Below are positions 23,560 to 31,362 of a stretch of DNA of 32,008 bases, in pieces (position 1 is the stretch's first letter; each line of letters begins with the position of its first letter). A program made the translations under genes and the position numbers. Below the pieces are notes generated by a model. It searched no databases. It saw only the letters and a program-made list of their open reading frames with translations, and had not been told where the DNA came from. This stretch comes from Bacteroidaceae bacterium (GTDB taxonomy: Bacteria; Bacteroidota; Bacteroidia; Bacteroidales; Bacteroidaceae), in assembly GCA_900770665.1 (NCBI GenBank), contig CAAGKZ010000062.1:1-32008 (forward strand), given 5' to 3'.

Positions 23560-24260
23560 CAGATATCAAATTCAGGGTCGAACACCGGTTCCTTTTTAAC
23601 AGCCTTTGGTCTTCCGTTACCAATCTTAACGGTCAATGTAGAGCCTTGCGGTATGGCCTCGCCATTTACAAGTGCCCTGCCATTGTAATGCAACTCGTAG
23701 ACCCAGTCCTTTTCACCGGGGATGGAATCGACCGACCCGATTACAAAACCGGCAGCCTTGATGTGAGATTCGGCCTCACGATATGTACGGTTGTCTATCA
23801 CAGAAGGAATAGTGCGCTTGGGTTTCTCGGCAGTATTTATGACAAGACCCACCTTTCGGCCCTCCTTAACTTCGGAGCCGGGAGAAGGATATTGCACCAC
23901 AACCTCATTCTCCAATGCGTTCTCCTGATAACGGCGCTCAACTATTGTATAATTGAGTTTATTGGCAGCAAGAACGTCAATAGCCTCTTCGAGTTGAATG
24001 CCACAAACATCGGGAACCTCGTATGTCTCGTTATGGTTGGTATAACCGTTGAGCCAACGCAAGGCAATATATGGCACCAGTACCACAGCGGCAACCATTC
24101 CCAAAAAATTGAGCAAAGCAATGACAATCAATCGTTTAACAGACGATTTGTTCTTGCCGGTTGCTTTTCGGGGAGACGCTTTTTTTGTGGATTTGTCTTG
24201 AGGTGCCGGCAAAGAGCTCTTACCGTACCCCGGTTCGTCATTGTAACTTCTATTTTTCAT
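23559..24260 (-). CDS. Membrane-anchored PASTA-domain protein
   Basis: The 233-residue product has a basic cytoplasmic N-terminus of about 42 residues (KKASPRKATGKNKSSVKR), one transmembrane helix at about 43-68, and two clear PASTA repeats outside. The first, about 78-148, contains YEVPDVCGIQLEEAIDVL and YPSPGSEVKEGRKVGLVIN. The second, about 152-220, contains TIPSVIDNRTYREAESHIKAAG and VNGEAIPQGSTLTVKIGNG. PASTA domains recognise peptidoglycan or muropeptides, usually on Ser/Thr kinases or PBPs; here there is no kinase domain, as is usual for the Bacteroidales protein. It is the first gene of a pair with rluD, which it overlaps by one base. Confidence 0.93.
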   Translation of the reverse strand: MKNRSYNDEPGYGKSSLPAPQDKSTKKASPRKATGKNKSSVKRLIVIALLNFLGMVAAVVLVPYIALRWLNGYTNHNETYEVPDVCGIQLEEAIDVLAANKLNYTIVERRYQENALENEVVVQYPSPGSEVKEGRKVGLVINTAEKPKRTIPSVIDNRTYREAESHIKAAGFVIGSVDSIPGEKDWVYELHYNGRALVNGEAIPQGSTLTVKIGNGRPKAVKKEPVFDPEFDI

Positions 24261-24311
24261 AATAATCTACATATTCGCAAAGGATACCGGACGGTATTGC
24301 CTTATTATTTG

Positions 24312-24343
24312 CAAAAATAATACAACTTGGCTGCAAACACAAA
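24312..24343 (-). promoter_or_regulatory. Promoter of the PASTA-rluD operon
   Basis: On the minus strand, TATTTTTG (24312-24319) is preceded by 20 bases and TTTG (24340-24343). A second TATTTTTG lies at 24340-24347. The leader is about 45 bases. Confidence 0.6.
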
Positions 24344-24443
24344 AATAAGCCTGTTTTTTTACAGTGGGCAGCGTCATTAAGAATGTAAAATATATTTTAA
24401 CATGCTATAACCGTCCAACATCCTGCGAGAAGAGAGTTTTTTC

Positions 24444-24474
24444 TTGCATTCTTTTTACTTTTGTTGTATCTTCG
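24444..24474 (+). promoter_or_regulatory. Promoter of the DUF4468-to-DUF4421 gene run
   Basis: TTG (24444-24446), 20 bases, then TATCTTCG (24467-24474), one mismatch from the -7 consensus. The predicted start near 24480 leaves about 22 bases to the ATG at 24503. Between this and the divergent PASTA promoter, TAAAATATATTTTA (24386-24399) is a perfect AT-only palindrome. Confidence 0.55.
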
Positions 24475-24502
24475 CAAGGTTAAAGGCAGACCTGTTTTTA
24501 TT

Positions 24503-25102
24503 ATGAAAAAGATTTTGTTTATACTTGTCCTGTCCATGATGTCGACATTTGCTGCACAAGCACAACTGTTCAAGAAGCACAGCAAGGGCGAGACTGTCAA
24601 CAGCGAGGCTTACGAAGCCGGTAATGTTCCTGTAGTAAACGGAAAAGTAACTTTTGAAACCGACATTCCGGTAGAAGGACTCACCGCCGCACAGATTGAG
24701 GAGAGGGTGAACGAATGGATTGCCAAGCGCTATGTAAAGCCCACGGTTATCTCGGTAAAGCGTTTTGAGAGCGAAAAGCCCGGCACCACCATCATAAAGG
24801 GTGAAGAGTATATTGTTTTCCGCAACACATTCCTTGTGCTCAGCAGAGCCAGGATGTACTATTTCCTCACACTCACAGCAAGCGACGGGAACTGCAACTT
24901 CCACCTCTCACGCATAACATACTGGTATGATGACGAGGATGACAAAGGCGGCATAAAAATGATTGCCGAGGATTGGATTACAGACGACAATGCCTTCAAC
25001 AAAAAGGGCAAGATGAAGAGATTCGAGGGCAAATTCCGCCGCAAGACCATCGACCTTAAAGAGCAACTCGTCAACGAACTGACACAAGCATTGAACAAAT
25101 GA
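24503..25102 (+). CDS. Exported DUF4468-domain protein
   Basis: The 199-residue product has a signal peptide (MKKILFILVLSMMSTFAAQAQ). A region at about 50-145 fits DUF4468, a predicted TBP-like fold: 'VTFETDIPVEGLTAAQIEERVNEWIAKRY', 'ISVKRFESEKPGTTIIKGEEYIVF', 'MYYFLTLTASDGNCNFHLSRITYWYDDE'. The family is restricted largely to Bacteroidetes and its function is unknown; the location should be periplasmic or outer membrane. The ATG at 24503 starts the signal peptide. Its stop overlaps the start of the next small gene by four bases (ATGA), indicating coupled translation. Confidence 0.82.
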   Translation: MKKILFILVLSMMSTFAAQAQLFKKHSKGETVNSEAYEAGNVPVVNGKVTFETDIPVEGLTAAQIEERVNEWIAKRYVKPTVISVKRFESEKPGTTIIKGEEYIVFRNTFLVLSRARMYYFLTLTASDGNCNFHLSRITYWYDDEDDKGGIKMIAEDWITDDNAFNKKGKMKRFEGKFRRKTIDLKEQLVNELTQALNK

Positions 25103-25269
25103 GAACAGTTGACAGAATAAGATACATATTGAACGTGCTGTTCCTGATTGGAGCAGCCGTCACATTCATACTGTTCATGATTGACAGCAACGGCAGCGCT
25201 TTCGTGATTGCCGGAATGACTGCTATGGCATTGAAAATAATGGAGTTCATCCTACGCTTCGTAAACTGA
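25099..25269 (+). CDS. 56-aa two-helix membrane peptide
   Basis: The short frame begins MRTVDRIRYILNVLFLIGAA and ends EFILRFVN. Two hydrophobic segments, about residues 10-28 and 35-53, are split by the turn DSNGS, so a small inner-membrane hairpin is predicted. Its ATG overlaps the TGA of the DUF4468 gene (ATGA), and its stop is nine bases before the Porin_10 gene. The coupling at both ends and the sensible two-helix pattern make it a credible gene. Function unknown. Confidence 0.75.
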   Translation: MRTVDRIRYILNVLFLIGAAVTFILFMIDSNGSAFVIAGMTAMALKIMEFILRFVN

Positions 25270-25278
25270 AAGGCAAGA

Positions 25279-27450
25279 ATGATAAAGAGAATACTATACA
25301 TGCTGCTTCTTGTGGTGCCCATAGTGACAAACGGCCAGAGCCTCAAGAAGAACACGGAAAGCGGAGGCGGACTGGGGCATGGAGACGTATTCAGTCCTTT
25401 CAAGAACAATCCAAGAGACAGTACAAAGAGCAATGTCATTGTACCAAGGGAGATACACCAATGGAAGGTTGACCGCAGGTTCGGCAACAAGATGGAAATA
25501 AATGCCGATACCCTGCAGTTCATGTTCCAGAACTGGCATTTGACTGAGGGTGTGAACGGTGAATACAATTATCTTGGCAACATGGGTACGCCACGCGAGA
25601 CAAGATTATATTTCAACCGCCCCACTACTTCAACATACGATTTCCTGCAGCCGTACGACTACTTCTACACCACCCCCGACAGATTCATCTTCACCGACAC
25701 CAAATCGCCGTACACGAACCTGAGCTACCACTCCTCGGGCAACAAGGTTGATGGTGACGACCGTTTCAGGGCATACTTTACAACAAATGCCGGAAAGCAT
25801 TTCGGTGTAGGTTTCCTATTTGACTACCTGTACGGACGAGGACGATATGACAAGCAGTCGACATCGCTCATAAACTATTCGCTTTTCTCATTCTACCGCA
25901 GCGACAGATACAACTATCACCTGTTGGCAAGCCGCTACCACATGAAGCAACGAGAGAACGGCGGTATCACGGACGACCGTTACATTACACGCCCCGAAGA
26001 CACCGATGGAGGTGGCAGCAACATGGGAACGGCCGATATTCCTGTAAAACTGGATGCTACATGGAGCAGAAACGAGGTACACAACATATTCTTCACACAC
26101 AACTATAACTGGGGATACTACCGCGAGAAGGTTATACCCGGCAAGGAGATTGACGAAGCACCTATCCTCGCTGATACAATAGCCGGCGAGGTGACAGAAG
26201 AGACGGGACAGAGCATGGCCGACAGCCTTAAAGCAATGGCGGCTGTTGACCTCCCAGACGACTCTGTGGCAAAAGAGTTTGTAAATGTCGCACGTCTGGC
26301 ACACACGGCCGACATCTCGTACCTGCGTCACCAGTACATCAACCACAGACTGCCCGGGAACTACTATGCCGACACATTCCTGCCTCACGACTCGCTCGAC
26401 AACACAACCGACCTTTCAATAGACAACAGAATTGCCCTGTCGCTATGCGAGGGATTCAGAAAATGGGCGTTTGCCAACATCGTCGCATTTGCCGAATACA
26501 AGTACGACCGTTATATACTGCCCGACACCGCTGCCGGCAGCCCATTGGAATATGACAGAAAGTACAACGAGCACTCACTGTATATTGGAGGAGAGATATC
26601 AAGTACACGAGGGAAACATCTGCGCTATCGCGCCGAGGGTTCGACGGCACTGCTTGGTGCCGATTTGGGTGCATTCTCGCTTGAGGGCGGCGTCGACTGC
26701 AACTTCAAACTGTGGAAAAAGGATATCAACATCTCGGCAAAGGCTTTCATGAAGAACAACAACCCGTCGTTCTACTACCGCCACTACCACTCGGAACACT
26801 TTTGGTGGGACAACGACCTTACCAAAGAGTTCAAGACACGCATCGAAGGAAGCATTGAGATTCCTTGGTCAAGAACCAAACTGAAAGCAAGTGTTGAGAA
26901 CGTGAAGAACTACACTTACATTGCCAACAACTCAATCCTGGCGCCCAACAGAAGCGATTATCTGAACCGTTTCAACGTGGAGCAGGAGAACGGTAACATA
27001 CAGGTAATTGCCGCATCGCTGAAGCAGGACTTCAAATACGGAATCTTTAACCTGAACACCGAGGTGACATACCAGTACAGCAGTAATCAGGATGTATTGC
27101 CACTCCCGGCATTGAATGCGTATGCAAACTTCTACCTGAAGTTTGTCATTGCCAAGGTGCTGCACACCGAAATTGGTGCCGATGCCTGGTATTTCACCAG
27201 CTATTACGCGCCGGACTACATGCCGGCGCTGGGACAGTTTGTGCAGCAGAACCAGGAGAACAAAATAAAGATTGGCAACTACCCTGTTGCGACTGTGTAT
27301 GCCAACTTCCTGTTGAAACAGGCGCGTTTCTACGTAAAATACTACCACGTGAACAAGGGATTGGGCAACAGCAACTATTTCCTTGTTCCACACCACCCTA
27401 TGAATCCATCGGTGCTGTGGTTCGGCCTGTCGTGGAATTTCTATAACTAA
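25279..27450 (+). CDS. Porin_10-family putative outer-membrane beta-barrel
   Basis: The 723-residue product has a signal peptide (MIKRILYMLLLVVPIVTNGQ) and the pattern of the Bacteroidetes Porin_10 family. Matching phrases are 'YNYLGNMGTPRETRLYFNRP', 'DRFIFTDTKSPYTNLSYHSSG', 'GVGFLFDYLYGRGRYDKQST', 'SLFSFYRSDRYNYHLLASRY' and 'RENGGITDDRYI'. The remainder alternates in the manner of beta-strands, ends WFGLSWNFYN with an aromatic near the C-terminus, and has an acidic insert at about 290-330 that is probably a surface loop. It should form a barrel in the outer membrane; the cargo is unknown. It is the third gene in the run and is followed after 14 bases by the oxidoreductase. Confidence 0.85.
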   Translation: MIKRILYMLLLVVPIVTNGQSLKKNTESGGGLGHGDVFSPFKNNPRDSTKSNVIVPREIHQWKVDRRFGNKMEINADTLQFMFQNWHLTEGVNGEYNYLGNMGTPRETRLYFNRPTTSTYDFLQPYDYFYTTPDRFIFTDTKSPYTNLSYHSSGNKVDGDDRFRAYFTTNAGKHFGVGFLFDYLYGRGRYDKQSTSLINYSLFSFYRSDRYNYHLLASRYHMKQRENGGITDDRYITRPEDTDGGGSNMGTADIPVKLDATWSRNEVHNIFFTHNYNWGYYREKVIPGKEIDEAPILADTIAGEVTEETGQSMADSLKAMAAVDLPDDSVAKEFVNVARLAHTADISYLRHQYINHRLPGNYYADTFLPHDSLDNTTDLSIDNRIALSLCEGFRKWAFANIVAFAEYKYDRYILPDTAAGSPLEYDRKYNEHSLYIGGEISSTRGKHLRYRAEGSTALLGADLGAFSLEGGVDCNFKLWKKDINISAKAFMKNNNPSFYYRHYHSEHFWWDNDLTKEFKTRIEGSIEIPWSRTKLKASVENVKNYTYIANNSILAPNRSDYLNRFNVEQENGNIQVIAASLKQDFKYGIFNLNTEVTYQYSSNQDVLPLPALNAYANFYLKFVIAKVLHTEIGADAWYFTSYYAPDYMPALGQFVQQNQENKIKIGNYPVATVYANFLLKQARFYVKYYHVNKGLGNSNYFLVPHHPMNPSVLWFGLSWNFYN

Positions 27451-27464
27451 AACACTCACCAATT

Positions 27465-28445
27465 ATGAACATAACCGTCAAATGGGGTTTTATAGGTTGC
27501 GGCGAGGCTACCGAAAAGAAGAGCGGCCCTGCATTCCCGCTGATAAAGGAGTCGGAGGTTGTTGCCGTTATGGGACGCGACAAGGAGAAGACCAAGGAGT
27601 ATGCCAAACGGCACAACATTCCCCATTGGTACACCGATGCACAGGCGCTCATTGATGACCCCGAGGTGAATGCCGTGTACATTGCCACGCCACCGTCGTC
27701 ACATGCCACGTTTGCTATAATGGCCATGAAGGCCGGTAAACCGGTATATGTAGAGAAACCGTTGGCAGCCAATTACGAGGATTGTACACGCATAAACAGG
27801 GTATCGAGGGAGACGGGCGTCCCATGCTTCGTGGCATACTACCGCCGCTATCTGCCCTACTTCCTAAAGGTCAAGGAGCTGCTGCCACAGATTGGCAATG
27901 TGCTCAACGTGCAGATACGTTTTGCCGTGCCGCCACGCGACCTTGACTACAACCGCGAGAACCTTCCCTGGCGAGTAAACCCCACCATTGCCGGTGGCGG
28001 ATATTTCTATGACCTTGCCCCGCACCAGATTGACCTGCTGCAGGAGATGTTCGGCTGCATACTCTATGCCGAGGGATACAGCACAAACCGCGGTGGGCTG
28101 TACAAGGCCGAGGACACGGTGAGCGCATGCTTCAAGTTCGAGAGCGGCATTCCTGGTTCGGGTTCGTGGTGCTTTGTATCGGACGAATCGTCACGCGAGG
28201 ACCACATTGAGATATTCGGCAGCAAAGGTTGCATAAAATTCTCGGTATTCACATTCGAGCCAATAGAGCTGCGCACGGTCGAGGGTACACAAACGTTCAA
28301 TGTGCCGAACCCGCCATACGTACAACTGCCGCTCATTCGCAACATCGTTGAGCATATACAGCAGAAAGAACATTGCGAATGTGACAGCGTGAGCGCAACA
28401 CCTACCAACTGGGTTCTCGACAAGATTCTTGGTAAAATCATTTGA
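27465..28445 (+). CDS. Gfo/Idh/MocA-family NAD(P)-dependent oxidoreductase
   Basis: The 326-residue product is a cytoplasmic enzyme of the glucose-fructose oxidoreductase/inositol dehydrogenase family. The Rossmann start is KWGFIGCGEATEKKSG, a variant of GxGxxG with the third Gly changed (GCGEAT). The family lysine motif is YVEKPLA (about 93-99). YDLAPHQIDLL supplies the usual D...H pair near the active site (about 184-194). The substrate, probably a sugar or cyclitol, cannot be assigned. There is no signal peptide, unlike the Tat-exported relatives in Bacteroidetes. Enclosed by outer-membrane genes with short gaps, it is in the same transcription unit, though the functional link is unclear. 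Confidence 0.9.
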   Translation: MNITVKWGFIGCGEATEKKSGPAFPLIKESEVVAVMGRDKEKTKEYAKRHNIPHWYTDAQALIDDPEVNAVYIATPPSSHATFAIMAMKAGKPVYVEKPLAANYEDCTRINRVSRETGVPCFVAYYRRYLPYFLKVKELLPQIGNVLNVQIRFAVPPRDLDYNRENLPWRVNPTIAGGGYFYDLAPHQIDLLQEMFGCILYAEGYSTNRGGLYKAEDTVSACFKFESGIPGSGSWCFVSDESSREDHIEIFGSKGCIKFSVFTFEPIELRTVEGTQTFNVPNPPYVQLPLIRNIVEHIQQKEHCECDSVSATPTNWVLDKILGKII

Positions 28446-28447
28446 AT

Positions 28448-29509
28448 ATGCTAAAGAGAAGAGTTGGCAATATATTCAGTTCCAGGGCAATAATGATCAT
28501 TATTGTCCTGATGGCATCCATGATTTCCACAGCGCAGAACAAGGGCGGCGAAAAGATTAAAAAGGCCGCCAAAGCCACTGCGGATTTCGTTGATTATGTA
28601 CTGAACGATATTGACACAGCTTATGTTGAGAAGAACAAGTACAATTTCACAATCATGCCGATGTACTCGTTGCAATACGATCACTACAGCTTCGCAGCGG
28701 GAGGTAATGACAGGCAGAGTATTGTGCTGACCCCGGAAAACCGCAACAAGATGACGCTCAATTTCGGATGGAGATGGTTGCTCATTGGATATGGCATCGA
28801 CCTGCAGGAAGCACGTCCGCGGACCGATTTCAATTTAAGTCTTTACTCTTCACGATTCTGCCTTGACCTTTTCTACCGCAAAAGCAGCGACTTATATAAG
28901 ATAAAGAAACTCACAGGATTCGATAACGAGAAGTCGCTTTTACATAACGGAAACAGTTACTTTGATGGACTTGACGTGAAACAGTTGGGCGTATCTCTGT
29001 ATTATGTTTTCAACAAACGGGTGTCATACAATGCTGCATACCGCCAAATGGACAAACAGCGCATGAGTGCAGGTTCGTTCGTGTTGGGAGCCGGTTACAA
29101 CAAGCAGAAGTTCGTTTTCAACCACGATGAGTTTGCCCCGGCAATAAAGGAGCAACTGGATGACAGACTCAAGTTCAAGACACTTGAATACAATGACTTC
29201 AGCCTGAATTTAGGATATTGTTACAATTGGGTATTTGCAAAAAATCTCACAGCCAGCGCATCACTCACTCCGGCAGTCAGCTACAAGAAGGCTTCGTTGG
29301 AGTATGCAGACAACAAGGAGAAGCTGGGATGCATAAGTTTTGACTTGACAACACGTGCAGATATTGCATACAACAACGGCAGATACTATGCTGCAGCGTC
29401 GTTTGTATCAAACACCTACCACTACAGCAAAAATGAGATATCCGCTCTAAATAGTTTCGGGGTATTCAAGGTTTATGTGGGTTATAATTTCTGGCGCAGA
29501 AAAAAATAG
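28448..29509 (+). CDS. DUF4421-family outer-membrane protein
   Basis: The 353-residue product has a signal sequence with a long basic n-region (MLKRRVGNIFSSRAIMIIIV ending STAQ). The pattern matches DUF4421: 'DTAYVEKNKYNFTIMPMYSLQYDHYSF', 'LTPENRNKMTLNFGWRWLLIGYGIDL', 'NLSLYSSRFCLDLFYRKSSDLYKIKKLTG', 'VKQLGVSLYYVFN', ending VYVGYNFWRRKK. It is a predicted beta-barrel of unknown role. The ATG lies two bases after the oxidoreductase stop. It is the last gene of the run; a bidirectional terminator follows about 230 bases on. Confidence 0.82.
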   Translation: MLKRRVGNIFSSRAIMIIIVLMASMISTAQNKGGEKIKKAAKATADFVDYVLNDIDTAYVEKNKYNFTIMPMYSLQYDHYSFAAGGNDRQSIVLTPENRNKMTLNFGWRWLLIGYGIDLQEARPRTDFNLSLYSSRFCLDLFYRKSSDLYKIKKLTGFDNEKSLLHNGNSYFDGLDVKQLGVSLYYVFNKRVSYNAAYRQMDKQRMSAGSFVLGAGYNKQKFVFNHDEFAPAIKEQLDDRLKFKTLEYNDFSLNLGYCYNWVFAKNLTASASLTPAVSYKKASLEYADNKEKLGCISFDLTTRADIAYNNGRYYAAASFVSNTYHYSKNEISALNSFGVFKVYVGYNFWRRKK

Positions 29510-29540
29510 CAATAATATAGCAGTTGACCCAACGTTCAAA

Positions 29541-29687
29541 TGTCATGCTGAGCGTAGTCGAATTTTGCAATTAAACGAGTTAAAACCAAGTTTACTTGAA
29601 TTTTTACAACGAGTGTTTGCAAAATCGCCGTAGGCAGTGCATCTAAGAAGTCGCATTAAATAGATCCTTCCTGTCGTCAGGATGACA
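29541..29687. repeat. Inverted pair of TGTCAT elements enclosing a fragment of the palindromic repeat
   Basis: TGTCATGCTGAGCGTAGTCG then AA (29541-29562) faces AGATCCTTCCTGTCGTCAGG then ATGACA (29662-29687). Between them, 29601-29644 repeats the right end of the interspersed repeat ('acaacgagtgtttgcaaaat', 'gccgtaggcagtgcatct'). The arrangement resembles a short non-autonomous element of about 147 bp in a convergent intergenic region. Confidence 0.6.
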
Positions 29688-29739
29688 ATTTCGCGATAAA
29701 ACTAATATTAGGTCAACTCCTATATTATTACCAAAAAAT

Positions 29740-29770
29740 AAAAAATGCGACTCAATGAGTCGCATTTTTT
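29740..29770. terminator. Bidirectional terminator between convergent operons
   Basis: AAAAAATGCGACTC (29740-29753) and GAGTCGCATTTTTT (29757-29770) form a perfect 14-bp stem with an AAT loop and A/T runs on both sides. Confidence 0.9.
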
Positions 29771-29793
29771 ATTTGGGTTATAAACTTCATATC

Positions 29794-31314
29794 TTAAAAG
29801 CGCATACCCACAGTTGCAACAACTGAATGGTTCATCTGGTCTACAGTTGCTCCCGGATTCACAAAATCGAAATCATAGAAAGGATAGAACTCGGCTTTCT
29901 GCAACTCCAGTTTATAGGCGAAATCGCAATAGAAAATTTTGTCATGCCAACCGAAGCCCATTGTAACCACATTCTTGTCGAAACGGTTCATATACTCGGT
30001 TGAGGTCTCGGCCACAGAGGCATTGTACATATATTTATAAGCATCGTTCGCAAAGGGTGCTGTGATGTAATTGTAACCCACGCGTACGGCAAAATCGTCG
30101 GCATTGATTTCCGCGCCCACACGCACTGTGTGCTGCTCCTTCATATTGCACTCAAACTCTTCGTTCTGCGACTTTTCGACAGCGCCACGGCCTCTGAATT
30201 TTGTCAGTGAATAGTCTGTATATTCATACTCTGCATTCAACGCTACGTATGAACCGAACGTATAAGCCATTGAGGCATTGAAGCGCCATGGAGTCCTCAA
30301 TGAACTCCGGACTTTAAGCAAGTCATTATACAAATCATGATCAGTTGTACTACAATACTTTCCATAAGGGTCTGTTATTGTCGCCGAGCTGTATTCATTC
30401 AGGCTGTACCATGTAGGAGTGTGCACCGAAACACCAACCTTGAAAGGCGAGTACTTGAACGGACGGAATATTGCGCCCAACTTGACATCGAAACCACTAC
30501 CCTTGATATACTTATTGTTTTCAAGAACATATATATCGTCTATCATATCGGCTTCGCGATATTCTGTATATCTGTTATAGTCCACAATTGACGCACTTAC
30601 AGTAGCACCAAGATATACACGGTCACTGATGTTGGCCGACAGGTTGAAATCCACCACGTTCACACCGCCACGGGTCTCTTCATAGAAGGCAAGCTCATCG
30701 GGTTTCCAGATAAGGGTTGTATCGGGATATGTAAGGAAGTTCCTACCCTGTTCGTCAACAAGAGCCGCTTCGGCAGCAAGCAATGGTAACCAACTATAGG
30801 AGAAATTCTCATACATCCAAGCTTTGGAGGCTGTGAAATCCTCAAATGGATAATCACGATAGAGCGCATCGATTACATATTGCTGTGAGTAACCGTTTGA
30901 GGCTCCACACATTTCAAAAGCACCGGCCAGATTATTTTTCCTTCGATATCCGATACCTATGTTCAAATATTCAAGATAATCACCTCCTCGCTCCATCGAG
31001 AATACAAAAGCAGCATTGCCCACATATGCATTGGCTTTTGTGGTGTTTAGCATATTACCCTCGTAAACAGCTTTGTTGCTCTTTACATCAACTCCGGCAG
31101 TAAAAGCGAAATCGCTACTGCGGTACATTGCCATACCGGCCGGATTTGTACCCATTGTGGAGAGATCGGCACCCAAAGCGCTCATTGCTCCACCCATACC
31201 CACGTAGCGGGCGGTTCCCACGAGTTCATTCTCAAGGAATGATGACACATTATACATGTTTTGTGCGTTCAGGCCAAGAGGCAACAGGAACATTATATAT
31301 AGTAAGCGTTTCAT
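29794..31314 (-). CDS. FadL/OmpP1/TodX-family outer-membrane transport protein
   Basis: The 506-residue product has a signal peptide (MKRLLYIMFLLPLGLNAQ). It is followed by the family's N-terminal hallmark 'ELVGTARYVGMGGAMSALGADLSTMGTNPAGMAMYRSSDF', with the NPAG motif. The rest is beta-barrel-like, including 'RVYLGATVSASIVDY', 'FRPFKYSPFKVGVSVHTPTWYSL' and 'LNAEYEYTDYSL', ending VATVGMRF with C-terminal Phe. FadL-type barrels import hydrophobic compounds; the Bacteroidales members are often named hemin receptors without proof. I used the ATG at 31314, which opens the signal peptide; an ATG ten codons earlier adds only a charged stretch. It lies 48 bases behind the Ser/Gly-rich repeat gene and is probably in its operon. 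Confidence 0.85.
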   Translation of the reverse strand: MKRLLYIMFLLPLGLNAQNMYNVSSFLENELVGTARYVGMGGAMSALGADLSTMGTNPAGMAMYRSSDFAFTAGVDVKSNKAVYEGNMLNTTKANAYVGNAAFVFSMERGGDYLEYLNIGIGYRRKNNLAGAFEMCGASNGYSQQYVIDALYRDYPFEDFTASKAWMYENFSYSWLPLLAAEAALVDEQGRNFLTYPDTTLIWKPDELAFYEETRGGVNVVDFNLSANISDRVYLGATVSASIVDYNRYTEYREADMIDDIYVLENNKYIKGSGFDVKLGAIFRPFKYSPFKVGVSVHTPTWYSLNEYSSATITDPYGKYCSTTDHDLYNDLLKVRSSLRTPWRFNASMAYTFGSYVALNAEYEYTDYSLTKFRGRGAVEKSQNEEFECNMKEQHTVRVGAEINADDFAVRVGYNYITAPFANDAYKYMYNASVAETSTEYMNRFDKNVVTMGFGWHDKIFYCDFAYKLELQKAEFYPFYDFDFVNPGATVDQMNHSVVATVGMRF

Positions 31315-31362
31315 AGTAATATCTTTTTTATGTTTGGTTTCCAATATAAAGAGGATGCTTTG

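Noticed and set aside
22819..23688. Long plus-strand open frame opposite rluD and the PASTA gene
   Set aside because: The minus strand carries unmistakable RluD and PASTA motifs. The plus-strand translation has no recognisable domain and is explained by codon bias of the real genes.
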